This document shows, in pieces, positions 16,270-25,062 of a stretch of DNA of 64,000 nucleotides (positions are counted from its first letter, which is position 1; each line of letters opens with the position of its first letter). The DNA lies in the NCBI RefSeq assembly GCF_900115175.1, contig NZ_FOYV01000001.1, positions 2,830,535 to 2,894,534 of the forward strand, written 5' to 3'. Under the pieces are notes generated by a model. It was not told the origin of the DNA, did not search any database, and saw only the letters and a list, made by a program, of their open reading frames with translations. The translations under genes and the position numbers were made by a program. This stretch comes from Marinobacter gudaonensis (GTDB taxonomy: Bacteria > Pseudomonadota > Gammaproteobacteria > Pseudomonadales > Oleiphilaceae).

Positions 16270-18738
16270 CTACCTCCTATGCCCCTTCTTGTAGAGGCGG
16301 TTGGCTGATGCTACTGCTCTTTCAATGTTTTGATTGAGACTATGTTCAAGTTCCTTAAACGGATTAGACAGCCATTCTGAGGGTAAGCTTCGCTTGTGAG
16401 CTTCCCTTGAAACATTTTCGAACAGAGTCCTTACATAAGAATAGAATTCTCCTACCATTTCCATTCTTATATGGAGTCGTGACAGTTTATTTCGCTCGCT
16501 GTCTAGCCTCTGTTGTTTGTTTTTAAGACTTTTCCATGTTTCAAAATTATCAATAAATGTATCCATCATCATGCATTCAAGGAAAGTCAAATCAGACAGC
16601 AAGTCTTTTACAATGTAACCGCCGAGAATTGTTGGGAAGAAATTGCTTGAGAGAGTTGGCTTGCCGTGAGATGAGGTGCTAACGAACCTTTTGTCACATA
16701 GATCCTCAAGTACAGACAACGCTATCTCATCGCTATAACCAATATCGAGTAAATTCAATTTGATTTCTTCGCCGTCCATCTTCTTTGCAGCGTCCTGAGA
16801 GTTCAACTTTACCAACGCACTTAAGACAAACATTCGTAATATTTGTGCACTGTTTATAGAAAGTCGAGCATCAAATGGATTGCCTATCACGGAACGTTGC
16901 TCGACATAGACTGGACTGTTGCCAAGAATAATTGATCGGAACGCCTCGTGCTTGGGTAAGGTATATTGATCAGTAGCCTGCATGGCTTTTCCTGGATCTG
17001 TGTACCCTCTTTCTAAGAATGAGCGAGTCATTCTTAGGGCCAGCCGAATGTCACGGTTTGCTAGGACTTCAATGCGTGTGCCAACCTCTGTTCCTAATAC
17101 CGATCGTTGAACTATATCGATGAAGTCAGCAAGACTTTTGGTTTTTACAATAGCACCGTTAGCTGCTCTAAATTCACCCTCTTTATTTTCTAAGAGTTTG
17201 CTAGCAAGCGTAAATCTTTTCGATAAAACTGCGTGAATATCTGGCGGGTCAATTTGAAGCGTATCGAAATCAAAGGCGTCGAAGGTGGGAGAGTTTCTGT
17301 GCTGCACATAAGTAGACTCTCTCATGCTTAGTAATAGGTTTATGCCCAGTTTGCTTGCCAGAGCAATTGCATCTGCGAATATGGTTGATTGCAATTCTTC
17401 ATTTGGCATTTGATCTACGTTGTCTACAACCAGGAAAACTGGTGATTTTGTTGCGCTCCACTCCAATATCTTTTCAACATAAGGAATAATCTTTTCCTGT
17501 TCGTTGAGTATTTTTCTTGCAATTTCCCTGTTTAGCTCAGTTTCATCCTCGAGCAGCCTTTTTAAAGGGCCTCTCTTCATCGATTCAATATCTTTTTCGT
17601 AAGCATGTTTTTGGCAAAGATCATAATCGGAGAGGAATTCATCTGACTCAATGTATTTATAAATGGACTCATAAATGAAATCTAAAACATTTCCGGACGG
17701 AGAGAATTCCAGAAAGTTGATGTCAATCCAGTGTGGATACGCCTCGCTCCGTTTCTTTGCAAAAAAACTGGCGGCTGATACCTCTCTGGTATATTTCAAA
17801 AAAGTAGATTTCCCAGAGCCTACTGTTCCTAGAATTAACATCGCCAGAGGTTTTGCTGATTTTGTGGTTTTATTTAATGCTGAATCCAGAGCTCCTCTTT
17901 GTTTTCTTTTCATTGGGTTTTTGGGAGCTACACGAAAAAGTGAGTCCCTTTTGTTTATGTGGAATTGTATTTTGGTGTCGAATCTTTTTCTGTCAGGCGT
18001 TTGTACGTAGCAGTTAATCAAGGTTTCTCGATCTGCTGTTGAAGTGTCAGAAAAAGCTTGTGTTATTTCTTCTTCAATAAGTGGGTATATCGGGTTTTCT
18101 GGTCTCTGTATGTCGGTTAACTTAAAAGAATTTAATCGCCTAGTTTCTATTTGATCCTCTTTCCTACCCAGGAGCTCCTCTCGAAGGTACCCGTTTATCA
18201 CTCCCTCTCTAGATAAAAGGCTTGTGAAATAATTGAGGTCCTCTCCAAGAGTTTGCTGTAAAGAATCAAATATTATTGCGTTGGAATCCTTGAACGATAT
18301 TTCGTCGTCTCTGAATGCTGGAAAAATTATCCATTGTCCTCCATTCGTAACAACTGCAAATTGTATATTTTTATCTATACAATATTGTCGGGCCTGCCTA
18401 ATTGCATCTCCGGTATTGCCCTCAAGCCATGCCCCTCTTAACCTTTGCTTTCTTTTTTGAGGGACTGTATCAAAAGCGACGCCTACTTTTTTTGCTTCCA
18501 CAATAATTGCGGTGTTCGCAGTCCTGATAATATAGTCACAATATCTCGCAGTCCCATTTTCGTCGTGGTGGGTTTCTTCTACTTCTATATCATCCTTGTT
18601 CCATTCAAGAATTTCATTGAGTATAACGTCAATAATTTGAAACCTTGTCGTTGCCTCATTTGCATTAGCAAGTTTTCTGTCTTGATATTTTGTGACTAGT
18701 TCTTCTGCTAGCTTGTAGATGTGATCTGGATTTTTCAT
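16270..18738 (-). CDS. PD-(D/E)xK endonuclease-like domain fused to P-loop NTPase (candidate defence effector)
   Basis: 822 residues and markedly AT-rich compared with its neighbours. The N-terminal domain resembles the nuclease domain of type I restriction R subunits: Asp68, then Glu81-x-Lys83 (IIVEAKK), then QARQY (Gln115-x3-Tyr119). The P-loop NTPase has Walker A GTVGSGKST (residues 304-312), Walker B VFLVVDNVDQ (434-443), and Arg473 in a possible sensor position. The C-terminal third is helical and unassigned. There is no methylase or specificity gene, so it is not a normal restriction system. The start lies 3 bases after the stop of the S24 repressor gene, so both are in one operon. A role in phage defence or abortive infection is inference. 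Confidence 0.75.
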   Translation of the reverse strand: MKNPDHIYKLAEELVTKYQDRKLANANEATTRFQIIDVILNEILEWNKDDIEVEETHHDENGTARYCDYIIRTANTAIIVEAKKVGVAFDTVPQKRKQRLRGAWLEGNTGDAIRQARQYCIDKNIQFAVVTNGGQWIIFPAFRDDEISFKDSNAIIFDSLQQTLGEDLNYFTSLLSREGVINGYLREELLGRKEDQIETRRLNSFKLTDIQRPENPIYPLIEEEITQAFSDTSTADRETLINCYVQTPDRKRFDTKIQFHINKRDSLFRVAPKNPMKRKQRGALDSALNKTTKSAKPLAMLILGTVGSGKSTFLKYTREVSAASFFAKKRSEAYPHWIDINFLEFSPSGNVLDFIYESIYKYIESDEFLSDYDLCQKHAYEKDIESMKRGPLKRLLEDETELNREIARKILNEQEKIIPYVEKILEWSATKSPVFLVVDNVDQMPNEELQSTIFADAIALASKLGINLLLSMRESTYVQHRNSPTFDAFDFDTLQIDPPDIHAVLSKRFTLASKLLENKEGEFRAANGAIVKTKSLADFIDIVQRSVLGTEVGTRIEVLANRDIRLALRMTRSFLERGYTDPGKAMQATDQYTLPKHEAFRSIILGNSPVYVEQRSVIGNPFDARLSINSAQILRMFVLSALVKLNSQDAAKKMDGEEIKLNLLDIGYSDEIALSVLEDLCDKRFVSTSSHGKPTLSSNFFPTILGGYIVKDLLSDLTFLECMMMDTFIDNFETWKSLKNKQQRLDSERNKLSRLHIRMEMVGEFYSYVRTLFENVSREAHKRSLPSEWLSNPFKELEHSLNQNIERAVASANRLYKKGHRR

Positions 18739-18741
18739 GTA

Positions 18742-19419
18742 TTAAAGATCCTTCCCTACCCAAACAACCTTCCCGATGACTTCTAGATTTTCCAGATCAG
18801 CACTGGAAATTTCCTGAGGTGGATATTCTTTATTATCACTTAGTAGTTGCACTCCGTCATTCCAGAGCGTCTGAACCCTCTTTACGAGTAAATGGTCGCC
18901 ATTCCGGATCACGTAAATATGACCATCTCGTAGTTTCTTTTCACTTGTATCTACCATCACGGTTTCATTATCGGAGATAGTAGGCTCCATCGAGTCGCCT
19001 TTGGCGAATACCAGTGCAAGATTCCCCTCATTGAATCCCCGAAACCTCAGCCATTTCCTCCGGAATGCTAGCTCTCTAGTTGGCGACTCGTCTCCAGCAA
19101 AGGAGCCATGCCCTGCGGCCACCTGTACGTTGTAACCAGGAATGAGTGCAAACTCCTCTTCAAACTGTGAATCGGACTTTGTTGGTTCCTTTCCGGTTGC
19201 GAGCCACTCGACTGAAGCACCGGCAGCGTTTGCGATGCGCAGTAAACTGTCCAATCGAGGGAGGGCGCCATTCAGAATATTTCTAAAGGTGCTGTCCCCC
19301 ATGCCCGCCTTGTGTGCGAAGGATCTCGCCGATCCGTTGCCCACTAATTCTCTCAAGCGTTCAGTGAAGCCTGTGTCATCAACAGTTTGCTGCTCTTCTG
19401 ACTTTTTCTCTTCACGCAT
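18742..19419 (-). CDS. Phage CI-like repressor with S24 (LexA-type) peptidase domain
   Basis: 225 residues. An N-terminal helix-turn-helix (about 30-75, ARSFAHKAGMGDSTFRNILNG) is joined to a LexA/UmuD-type self-cleaving domain. The expected cleavage bond is Ala102-Gly103 (VAAGHG), the nucleophile Ser143 (GDSMEPT) and the general base Lys180 (LLVKRVQ). Such repressors are inactivated by RecA during DNA damage. It is divergent from a Cox/Cro-like remnant across a region with two inverted repeats, as in temperate phage switches. It is the first gene of an operon with the endonuclease-ATPase, and so probably controls it. Confidence 0.88.
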   Translation of the reverse strand: MREEKKSEEQQTVDDTGFTERLRELVGNGSARSFAHKAGMGDSTFRNILNGALPRLDSLLRIANAAGASVEWLATGKEPTKSDSQFEEEFALIPGYNVQVAAGHGSFAGDESPTRELAFRRKWLRFRGFNEGNLALVFAKGDSMEPTISDNETVMVDTSEKKLRDGHIYVIRNGDHLLVKRVQTLWNDGVQLLSDNKEYPPQEISSADLENLEVIGKVVWVGKDL

Positions 19420-19450
19420 TCTAAGTCGTCACCAGTTAAAGGCTTAAAAA

Positions 19451-19470
19451 GTTAGCAGTATACTGTTGAC
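19451..19470. promoter_or_regulatory. Putative repressor operator 1
   Basis: An imperfect 20-base palindrome centred on the perfect CAGTATACTG. On the minus strand it includes TATACT, which could be the repressor promoter's -10, so the repressor may regulate itself here. Confidence 0.5.
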
Positions 19471-19508
19471 TGCGAGCGTTTTAAGGCCTGTATTCTGTTT
19501 AATGATAG

Positions 19509-19534
19509 TTAACTGCTCGGATGTGAGCAGCTAA
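19509..19534. promoter_or_regulatory. Putative repressor operator 2
   Basis: An inverted repeat, TTAnCTGCTC and GAGCAGnTAA, centred near 19521. It lies just upstream of the Cox/Cro-like start at 19537 and shares the (A)CTG/CAG(T) half-site theme with operator 1. This suggests one regulator binds both. Confidence 0.45.
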
Positions 19535-19536
19535 AT

Positions 19537-19782
19537 GTGAAAATAAGTGTAGCAGAGTGCAAAACAGTGGACGAGCAAAAGCAAATCATTCTGATCGCAA
19601 CGCCTGTCATGACCCAGGACCGCTACGCCCAGCTTACGGGCCTGACGGAAGGGCAGGTCAGGGGCCAGATCGAAAAAGGACATCTGCCTTCACTCAAGAT
19701 CGGTCGGGGGGCATGGTCAACATCGCCGCGTCCTATTTGCCTCCCCGAACCAAGAGGCCTGGTAGAAGGTGAGGAGTCTTGA
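19537..19782 (+). pseudogene. Broken Cox/Cro-like small DNA-binding protein
   Basis: The first 50 or so codons encode a helix-turn-helix of the Cox/Apl kind (MTQDRYAQLTGLTEGQVRGQ, then HLPSLKIGRG). The frame then goes out at a run of G near 19706-19711. The expected continuation MVNIAA is in the next frame, and a typical ending NQEAW-stop is in a third frame near 19747-19765. Two small indels therefore appear to separate the start from its proper end, leaving a 81-residue altered product. Its position divergent from the S24 repressor is that of a phage Cro/Cox gene, which normally controls the switch and excision. Loss would lock the element in the repressed, integrated state. Confidence 0.6.
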
Positions 19783-20056
19783 CAACCACTTCATTGCCTG
19801 AGCGCGACGCTGCTTTGCAAGCAGGAGTTCGAGAGGTGTGACAGCAGGCACTCTCGACTTCGGCAAGGGCCACCAATGGATTGTCACTTCCTTGTGAATG
19901 GTGGAGCACATTCGGACTCTTCCGGAAGTGCCGGATCACTCAGATCTCAAGCTGACCATGCGGTATGATCATCTTGCTCCTGAGTGTCTTAATGAAGCTA
20001 TTGATAAGGGGGAGCATATTTTGATTATTGGTGTTTCAAAGTAAGGGAAGGATGGG
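19783..20056. other. Island stretch without a recognised gene
   Basis: About 270 bases after the broken Cox/Cro-like gene. No open frame with convincing features was found. It may be debris of further phage-type genes. Confidence 0.4.
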
Positions 20057-20515
20057 ATGGCAATAGCAAGGAGAGGAGACCTAATAGAAATAGAAACGCC
20101 TAACGGCATCGGCTACGGACTGTTTACTCATAAGCATTCGAAGTACGGTGAGTTACTGAGAGTCTTTAATGTGCTCGTCGACGAGCGGCCCAGGTCTCCG
20201 GTGGAAATCCTTGATACTGCGGTTCGATTCAATTGCTTTTTCCCTGTTTCTATCGCCATTCGTCGGAAATCAGTTTCCGTTGCATTTCACTGTAATGTTC
20301 CGGAAGGTCTCTCTGTATTTCCATTATTCAGGACTGGAGTTCCTTCACCACTAACCAAAAGAATTGAGAGGTGGAGCCTTTGGGATGGTGAAAAGAGCTG
20401 GCAAATCGGGGTTCCCAACAAGGATGAAGCGAAGATCTCTCCCTTGGCCGGTTGGAATCATGCGCTGCTGGTGCACCGAATCTCTAATGGGTGGCGGCCG
20501 GAAATGTGGATTTAG
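20057..20515 (+). CDS. Imm26-like immunity family protein (putative)
   Basis: 152 residues, preceded by an AAGGA ribosome binding site. The layout GDLIEIETPNGIGYG, YGELLRVFN, RFNCFFPVSIA and WSLWDGEKSWQIG resembles the Imm26 family, which contains immunity proteins of polymorphic toxin systems and related orphan proteins. No toxin gene is next to it. It is the last gene of the island, ending 65 bases before the tRNA repeat. The assignment is by eye and moderate. It could instead be a phage- or plasmid-borne orphan of unknown function. Confidence 0.5.
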   Translation: MAIARRGDLIEIETPNGIGYGLFTHKHSKYGELLRVFNVLVDERPRSPVEILDTAVRFNCFFPVSIAIRRKSVSVAFHCNVPEGLSVFPLFRTGVPSPLTKRIERWSLWDGEKSWQIGVPNKDEAKISPLAGWNHALLVHRISNGWRPEMWI

Positions 20516-20580
20516 GGGTAGAGGTGTTTACCTTCATTTAACCGGTAACGGTAAGGTTGAGGATATCGTGAGTTATTAAA

Positions 20581-20660
<80 letters not shown>

Positions 20661-20698
20661 GTTCAGCGAACGCTGTCTTGAGAGGTGTTTCCGGTAGG

Positions 20699-20741
20699 AA
20701 ACAAAGCGGGCGCCATTATACCGGTGAGGTGTGGCGCCCGC
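20699..20741 (-). terminator. Terminator downstream of rpoD
   Basis: A GC-rich stem GCGGGCGCCA/TGGCGCCCGC with a 16-base loop, followed on the minus strand by TTTGTTT. The loop contains TATAAT on the minus strand, which could serve as a -10 for the tRNA downstream, although no good -35 is seen. Confidence 0.7.
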
Positions 20742-20755
20742 TACTGTTGTGGGTA

Positions 20756-22603
20756 TTATCCGTTGCCCTGGTCGTCAATGAAGCCGCGCAGGTGGTCGGA
20801 GCGTGACGGGTGGCGCAGTTTGCGCAGGGCCTTGGCTTCGATCTGACGGATCCGTTCCCGGGTGACGTCGAACTGCTTGCCGACTTCTTCCAGGGTGTGG
20901 TCGGTGTTCATCTCGATGCCAAAACGCATCCGCAGCACCTTGGATTCCCGGGCGGTCAGGCCGGCCAGAACCGAGCGGGTGGCTTCGCGCAGGCCTTCGG
21001 CGGTGGCGGAATCCACCGGGGAAAGGGCCTGGATGTCCTCGATGAAGTCGCCCAGATGGCTGTCTTCGTCGTCGCCGATCGGGGTTTCCATGGAGATCGG
21101 TTCTTTCGCGATCTTCAGCACCTTGCGGATCTTGTCCTCCGGCATTTCCATGCGCTCACCGAGCTCTTCCGGTGTCGGCTCGCGGCCCATCTCCTGCAGC
21201 ATCTGCCGGGAAATCCGGTTGAGCTTGTTGATGGTCTCGATCATGTGCACCGGAATACGGATGGTGCGCGCCTGGTCCGCGATGGAGCGGGTGATGGCCT
21301 GCCGGATCCACCAGGTGGCGTAGGTGGAGAACTTGTACCCGCGACGGTACTCGAACTTGTCCACCGCTTTCATCAGGCCGATGTTGCCTTCCTGGATCAG
21401 GTCCAGGAACTGCAGGCCGCGGTTGGTGTACTTTTTGGCGATGGAAATGACCAGACGCAGGTTGGCTTCGACCATTTCCTTCTTGGCGCGACGAGCCTTG
21501 GCTTCGCCGATGGAGACCCGGCGGTTGATCTCCTTGATGTCGGCGACGTCGAGATCAACTTCGGTCTGCACGTTCAGGATGCGCTTCTGCAGGCGCACAA
21601 TCTCGTCAACGCGCTCGGCCATGGGGGCGGCGTAGGGTTTCTTGCCCTTGGCAATCTTGTCGGCCCAGTCCAGGTTAACTTCGTTGCCCGGGAACGACTT
21701 GATGAAGTCCTTGCGCGGCATTTTGCAGTCACGAACGCAGATCTGCATGATTGCGCGCTCGTTCTCCCGGACCAGGTCGTTGGTGGAACGCACCACGTTG
21801 ACCAGTTCGTCGAAGGCTTTGTTGGCGAGCTTGAACGGAGCGAATACCTGCCCCAGTTCGTTCAGCGCGTCCTGGGTCTTCTTGTCGGCGCGGCCGTGCT
21901 TTGCCAGAGCCTTGTCGGCGGCATCCAGTTTTTCCCGCAGCAGCTCGAAACGCAGGCGGGTCTCTTCCGGATCCGGACCGTTGTCGGTCTCTTCCTCGCT
22001 GGAGGAGGAGTCGTCGTCATCGTCAGAGGACGAGTCGGTGTCATCGGAGCTGTCGCTGGTGTCTTCACCCATGAAGGGTTCGGCGTCGTCCGGGTCGAGG
22101 AAGCCGGTGACGATGTCGCTGATCCGGCCTTCGTTCTCAATAATGCGCTCGTAAGCCTGGATGACCGTGCCGGCAGTACCGGGGAAGTGGGCAACGGCAG
22201 CCATGACATCGCGGATGCCTTCCTCGATGCGCTTGGCAATGACGATCTCGCCTTCGCGGGTGAGCAGTTCAACGGTACCCATCTCGCGCATGTACATGCG
22301 CACCGGGTCGGTTGTGCGGCCAGCGTCGGTTTCCACCGCGGCCAGGGCAGCAGCGGCTTCGGCGGCAGCAGCTTCGTCGGCGGTAGAGTCGCCCTCGGTC
22401 ATCAGCAGGGTATCGGCGTCCGGCGTTTCTTCGCACACCTGGATACCCATGTCATTGATCATTCGGATGATGTCTTCGACCTGATCCGGGTCGGCAATGT
22501 CTTCCGGCAGGTGATCGTTTACCTCGGCGTAAGTCAGGTAACCTTGTTCCTTGCCTCGGGCAATGAGGTCTTTCAAACGTGATTTTTGCGAATTGCCTGA
22601 CAT
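20756..22603 (-). CDS. rpoD: RpoD, primary sigma factor sigma70
   Basis: 615 residues from the ATG at 22603 (a GTG two codons earlier is less likely). Region 1.1 ([15 protein letters not shown]) is followed by region 1.2 ([11 protein letters not shown]), a long acidic non-conserved region, and region 2 ([24 protein letters not shown], with [10 protein letters not shown]). Regions 3 and 4 follow, with the C-terminal helix-turn-helix [30 protein letters not shown]. The non-conserved region has an unusually long Asp/Ser/Glu run (residues about 185-212). It is the last gene of the rpsU-dnaG-rpoD macromolecular synthesis operon. Confidence 0.98.
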   Translation of the reverse strand: MSGNSQKSRLKDLIARGKEQGYLTYAEVNDHLPEDIADPDQVEDIIRMINDMGIQVCEETPDADTLLMTEGDSTADEAAAAEAAAALAAVETDAGRTTDPVRMYMREMGTVELLTREGEIVIAKRIEEGIRDVMAAVAHFPGTAGTVIQAYERIIENEGRISDIVTGFLDPDDAEPFMGEDTSDSSDDTDSSSDDDDDSSSSEEETDNGPDPEETRLRFELLREKLDAADKALAKHGRADKKTQDALNELGQVFAPFKLANKAFDELVNVVRSTNDLVRENERAIMQICVRDCKMPRKDFIKSFPGNEVNLDWADKIAKGKKPYAAPMAERVDEIVRLQKRILNVQTEVDLDVADIKEINRRVSIGEAKARRAKKEMVEANLRLVISIAKKYTNRGLQFLDLIQEGNIGLMKAVDKFEYRRGYKFSTYATWWIRQAITRSIADQARTIRIPVHMIETINKLNRISRQMLQEMGREPTPEELGERMEMPEDKIRKVLKIAKEPISMETPIGDDEDSHLGDFIEDIQALSPVDSATAEGLREATRSVLAGLTARESKVLRMRFGIEMNTDHTLEEVGKQFDVTRERIRQIEAKALRKLRHPSRSDHLRGFIDDQGNG

Positions 22604-22712
22604 AGACACCCTGTGAACTCGCTTTTATGAGGAAAAAAGTTAAACAGCCATTATAGCTGTCGCGTGGACGCGCTGCCACCGAATGGTTAGATGGTGATCA
22701 GCCCGCCAAGTT

Positions 22713-24461
22713 TCAAGTGGCATCCTCTGCCCGGTTAAGGGTAAGTTGCCGTTTCAGCGCCTGTCGCTCGTCATCGGACAGGCTCTTCAAATCAATCTCG
22801 CCGCTGCGAACCATGGCCAGCTTTCGCTGGATCAGCTTGGTTTCGTTTTCCGGGGCCAGGATTTCCCGGGCGTTTGCCAGGGTCTTGTCCCGCGCCGGAA
22901 TGTGTTCAATCCCGTCGAACAGGTGGAAAAACCGCTGGCGAGCGGCGGCGTCAAGCGCCAGTGCCCGGGTCAGAACCTTGCGGTCCGTAATGCTGTTGGC
23001 GAGCACCCAATCGGCAAAGGCCCTGGACTGCTCAAACTGCCGCGAGCTGCGGGCCAGTTCAATAACTTCTGTCGCCAGCTCCGGGGCCTCCAGCAGGGCA
23101 AGGCAGAGAATGCTGTCCTTGCTGAGCTTTACATCAATGCGTTCTTCACTAACCCGGTCCCGGCGCTGATCCCGCCAACGCCCAGGCTGCTGTTCCCTCT
23201 GTTGCCACTGGTTGCGGCCTCCGCACAGGCGGAGCATCTCGTGCCACATGGCGTCCCGAAGCGTGCTTCGGGGCATCTTGTTGAGCAGCGGCTCCACCCT
23301 GGCCCTCAGTTCGCCACGATTCTCCGGCAGCTGGAGGTCGAGGCCCTCGCTCTGGCGGTCGAACAGGAACCGGGACAGCGGCGTGGCGCTGTCTATACGC
23401 TGCTGGAATGCCTCCGGGCCCTCCTTGCGCACCAGTGTGTCCGGGTCCTCGCCCTCGGGCAGCATCAGGAACTGCAGGTGCAGCCCATCGGCCATCAACT
23501 CCAGTGCGTTTTCCATCGCCTTGTCAGCCGCCCGGAAACCGGCCTGGTCGCCGTCGAAGCAGAACACAATATGTCGTACCTGCTTGAGCAGCGCCTGCAG
23601 GCTGTCCTGGTTGGTGGCCGTGCCCAGGGTTGCCACCGCATAGTGAATGCCGTGTTGGGCCAGGGCGATCACATCCATGTAGCCTTCCACCACCAGCAGC
23701 TTGTCGAGCTGCCGGATAGCCTGTTTGGCCTCGAACAGGCCATAGATCTCCCGGCTCTTGTGAAACACATCCGACTCCGGAGAGTTGATGTATTTCGCCT
23801 TGTCGTCCCCAAGGGTCCGGCCGCCGAACGCGACCGTCCGTCCCCGGCTGTTCCTGATCGGGAACATGACCCGATTGCGGAACAGGTCCCGGGGCCGTCC
23901 GTAGCGGTCTGATACGGTGCCGGTTTCTATCAGCGGGCCTTTGAGGTCCTTGCTGGCAGCATCGAACAGCGCGGTGCCGGTACCGGGCGCAAATCCCACC
24001 TGGTATCGTTCGATGATGGCGCTGTCCAGGCCCCGCCCCTTCAGGTAGTCCTGCGCAAAACGGCCCTGCTGACCGTTGAGGGCTGACTGATAGAAGCGGC
24101 TTGCGAAATCCAGGGCGTCGGTCAGTGTCCGCGCCTGCTGGATTTCCTGTTTTGCCGCCCGGTCGTAGGGCACTTCCAGGCCGACTCGCTTGGCCAGCTC
24201 CTCCACGGCTTCGGTGAAGCCCAGGCCGTCGAACTCGCGCACGAAGCTGATGGCATCGCCATGGGCGCCGCAACCGAAGCAGTGATAGAAACCCTTGTCG
24301 GGCCGGACATTGAACGAGGGTGTTTTCTCGTCGTGGAACGGGCAACAGGCCTTGTAGTTGGCGCCGGCCTTTTTGAGGGTGATCCGCGAACCGATCAGCT
24401 CTGCCAGGTCGATTCGATCCAGCAGGTTTTCAACAAACGGTTGGGGAATCAGTCCGCTCAT
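22713..24461 (-). CDS. dnaG: DnaG, DNA primase
   Basis: 582 residues, slightly shorter than many. The N-terminal CHC2 zinc-binding domain (CCPFHDEKTPSF, then CFGCGAHGDAISF) leads into the TOPRIM catalytic core (LLVVEGYMDVIALAQHG with the conserved Glu, then FCFDGDQAG). A C-terminal DnaB-binding helical domain follows. It makes RNA primers for the replication fork. It is flanked by rpsU upstream, with a terminator between them, and rpoD downstream. Confidence 0.97.
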   Translation of the reverse strand: MSGLIPQPFVENLLDRIDLAELIGSRITLKKAGANYKACCPFHDEKTPSFNVRPDKGFYHCFGCGAHGDAISFVREFDGLGFTEAVEELAKRVGLEVPYDRAAKQEIQQARTLTDALDFASRFYQSALNGQQGRFAQDYLKGRGLDSAIIERYQVGFAPGTGTALFDAASKDLKGPLIETGTVSDRYGRPRDLFRNRVMFPIRNSRGRTVAFGGRTLGDDKAKYINSPESDVFHKSREIYGLFEAKQAIRQLDKLLVVEGYMDVIALAQHGIHYAVATLGTATNQDSLQALLKQVRHIVFCFDGDQAGFRAADKAMENALELMADGLHLQFLMLPEGEDPDTLVRKEGPEAFQQRIDSATPLSRFLFDRQSEGLDLQLPENRGELRARVEPLLNKMPRSTLRDAMWHEMLRLCGGRNQWQQREQQPGRWRDQRRDRVSEERIDVKLSKDSILCLALLEAPELATEVIELARSSRQFEQSRAFADWVLANSITDRKVLTRALALDAAARQRFFHLFDGIEHIPARDKTLANAREILAPENETKLIQRKLAMVRSGEIDLKSLSDDERQALKRQLTLNRAEDAT

Positions 24462-24503
24462 GGTGGCTCCACATCAGGCCGTCATCGGGGTTGGCCAATA
24501 GCC

Positions 24504-24540
24504 AAAAATGCCGCCGAAGCCAGGCCTCGGCGGCATTTTT
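24504..24540. terminator. Intrinsic terminator between rpsU and dnaG
   Basis: A long stem, AAAAATGCCGCCGA paired with TCGGCGGCATTTTT. It has T runs on both strands. A terminator at this point is known from the E. coli macromolecular synthesis operon, where it lets rpsU be expressed more strongly than dnaG and rpoD. Confidence 0.9.
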
Positions 24541-24610
24541 GAGTCGCTCTGTGCAGCCTGCGGCTGAACAGGCAATCAGTGCTTTGCAGTCAAGCGGCGT
24601 CTGCTGGAAC

Positions 24611-24826
24611 TCAGTACAGACGCTCGAACTTGCGCTGTTCCCGCTGAAGCTTCTTGAGATGACGCTTGACGGCAGCGGCTGCTTTGCGCTTGCGAACAGC
24701 GGTGGGCTTTTCGTAGTGCTCACGACGACGTACTTCAGAAAGTACGCCCGCTTTTTCGCAGGAACGCTTGAAGCGACGCAGTGCTACGTCAAACGGTTCA
24801 TTCTCTTTCACTTTAACAGCTGGCAT
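24611..24826 (-). CDS. rpsU: RpsU, 30S ribosomal protein S21
   Basis: 71 residues, the family's usual length, strongly basic: [20 protein letters not shown] at the start and [17 protein letters not shown] at the end. S21 helps the 30S subunit begin translation. It is the first gene of the rpsU-dnaG-rpoD operon, with an attenuating terminator after it. It is divergent from tsaD. Confidence 0.98.
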   Translation of the reverse strand: MPAVKVKENEPFDVALRRFKRSCEKAGVLSEVRRREHYEKPTAVRKRKAAAAVKRHLKKLQREQRKFERLY

Positions 24827-25062
24827 TCGGAAATCACCTACCTGATAGATTCGGTTTCAATGTTGTCCGCCTGGCCGCGCCAGGACGGTTCTCGATCCCT
24901 GGTCAGATTGGCTAAAACTCGACCAGTGCATATTTAGGGCGGCAATAATAGCGCCTGGCAGATGGCGAGGTCAATGTTTGTTCGATGATTCTGCCTGCCG
25001 GTTTCGGGTTTCTGCTAAACTACGCGCCGTTTTCATTTCTGACGACCGATGTGGCCCGGACT

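Noticed and set aside
16270..18738. Classical type I restriction R subunit
   Set aside because: There are no SF2 helicase motifs and no HsdM or HsdS neighbours. The ATPase part is a different P-loop type, so only the N-terminal nuclease domain is shared.
20810..22582. Long plus-strand open frame opposite rpoD (590 codons)
   Set aside because: It is the antisense of rpoD, an artefact of codon bias. No motif or start signal supports it.
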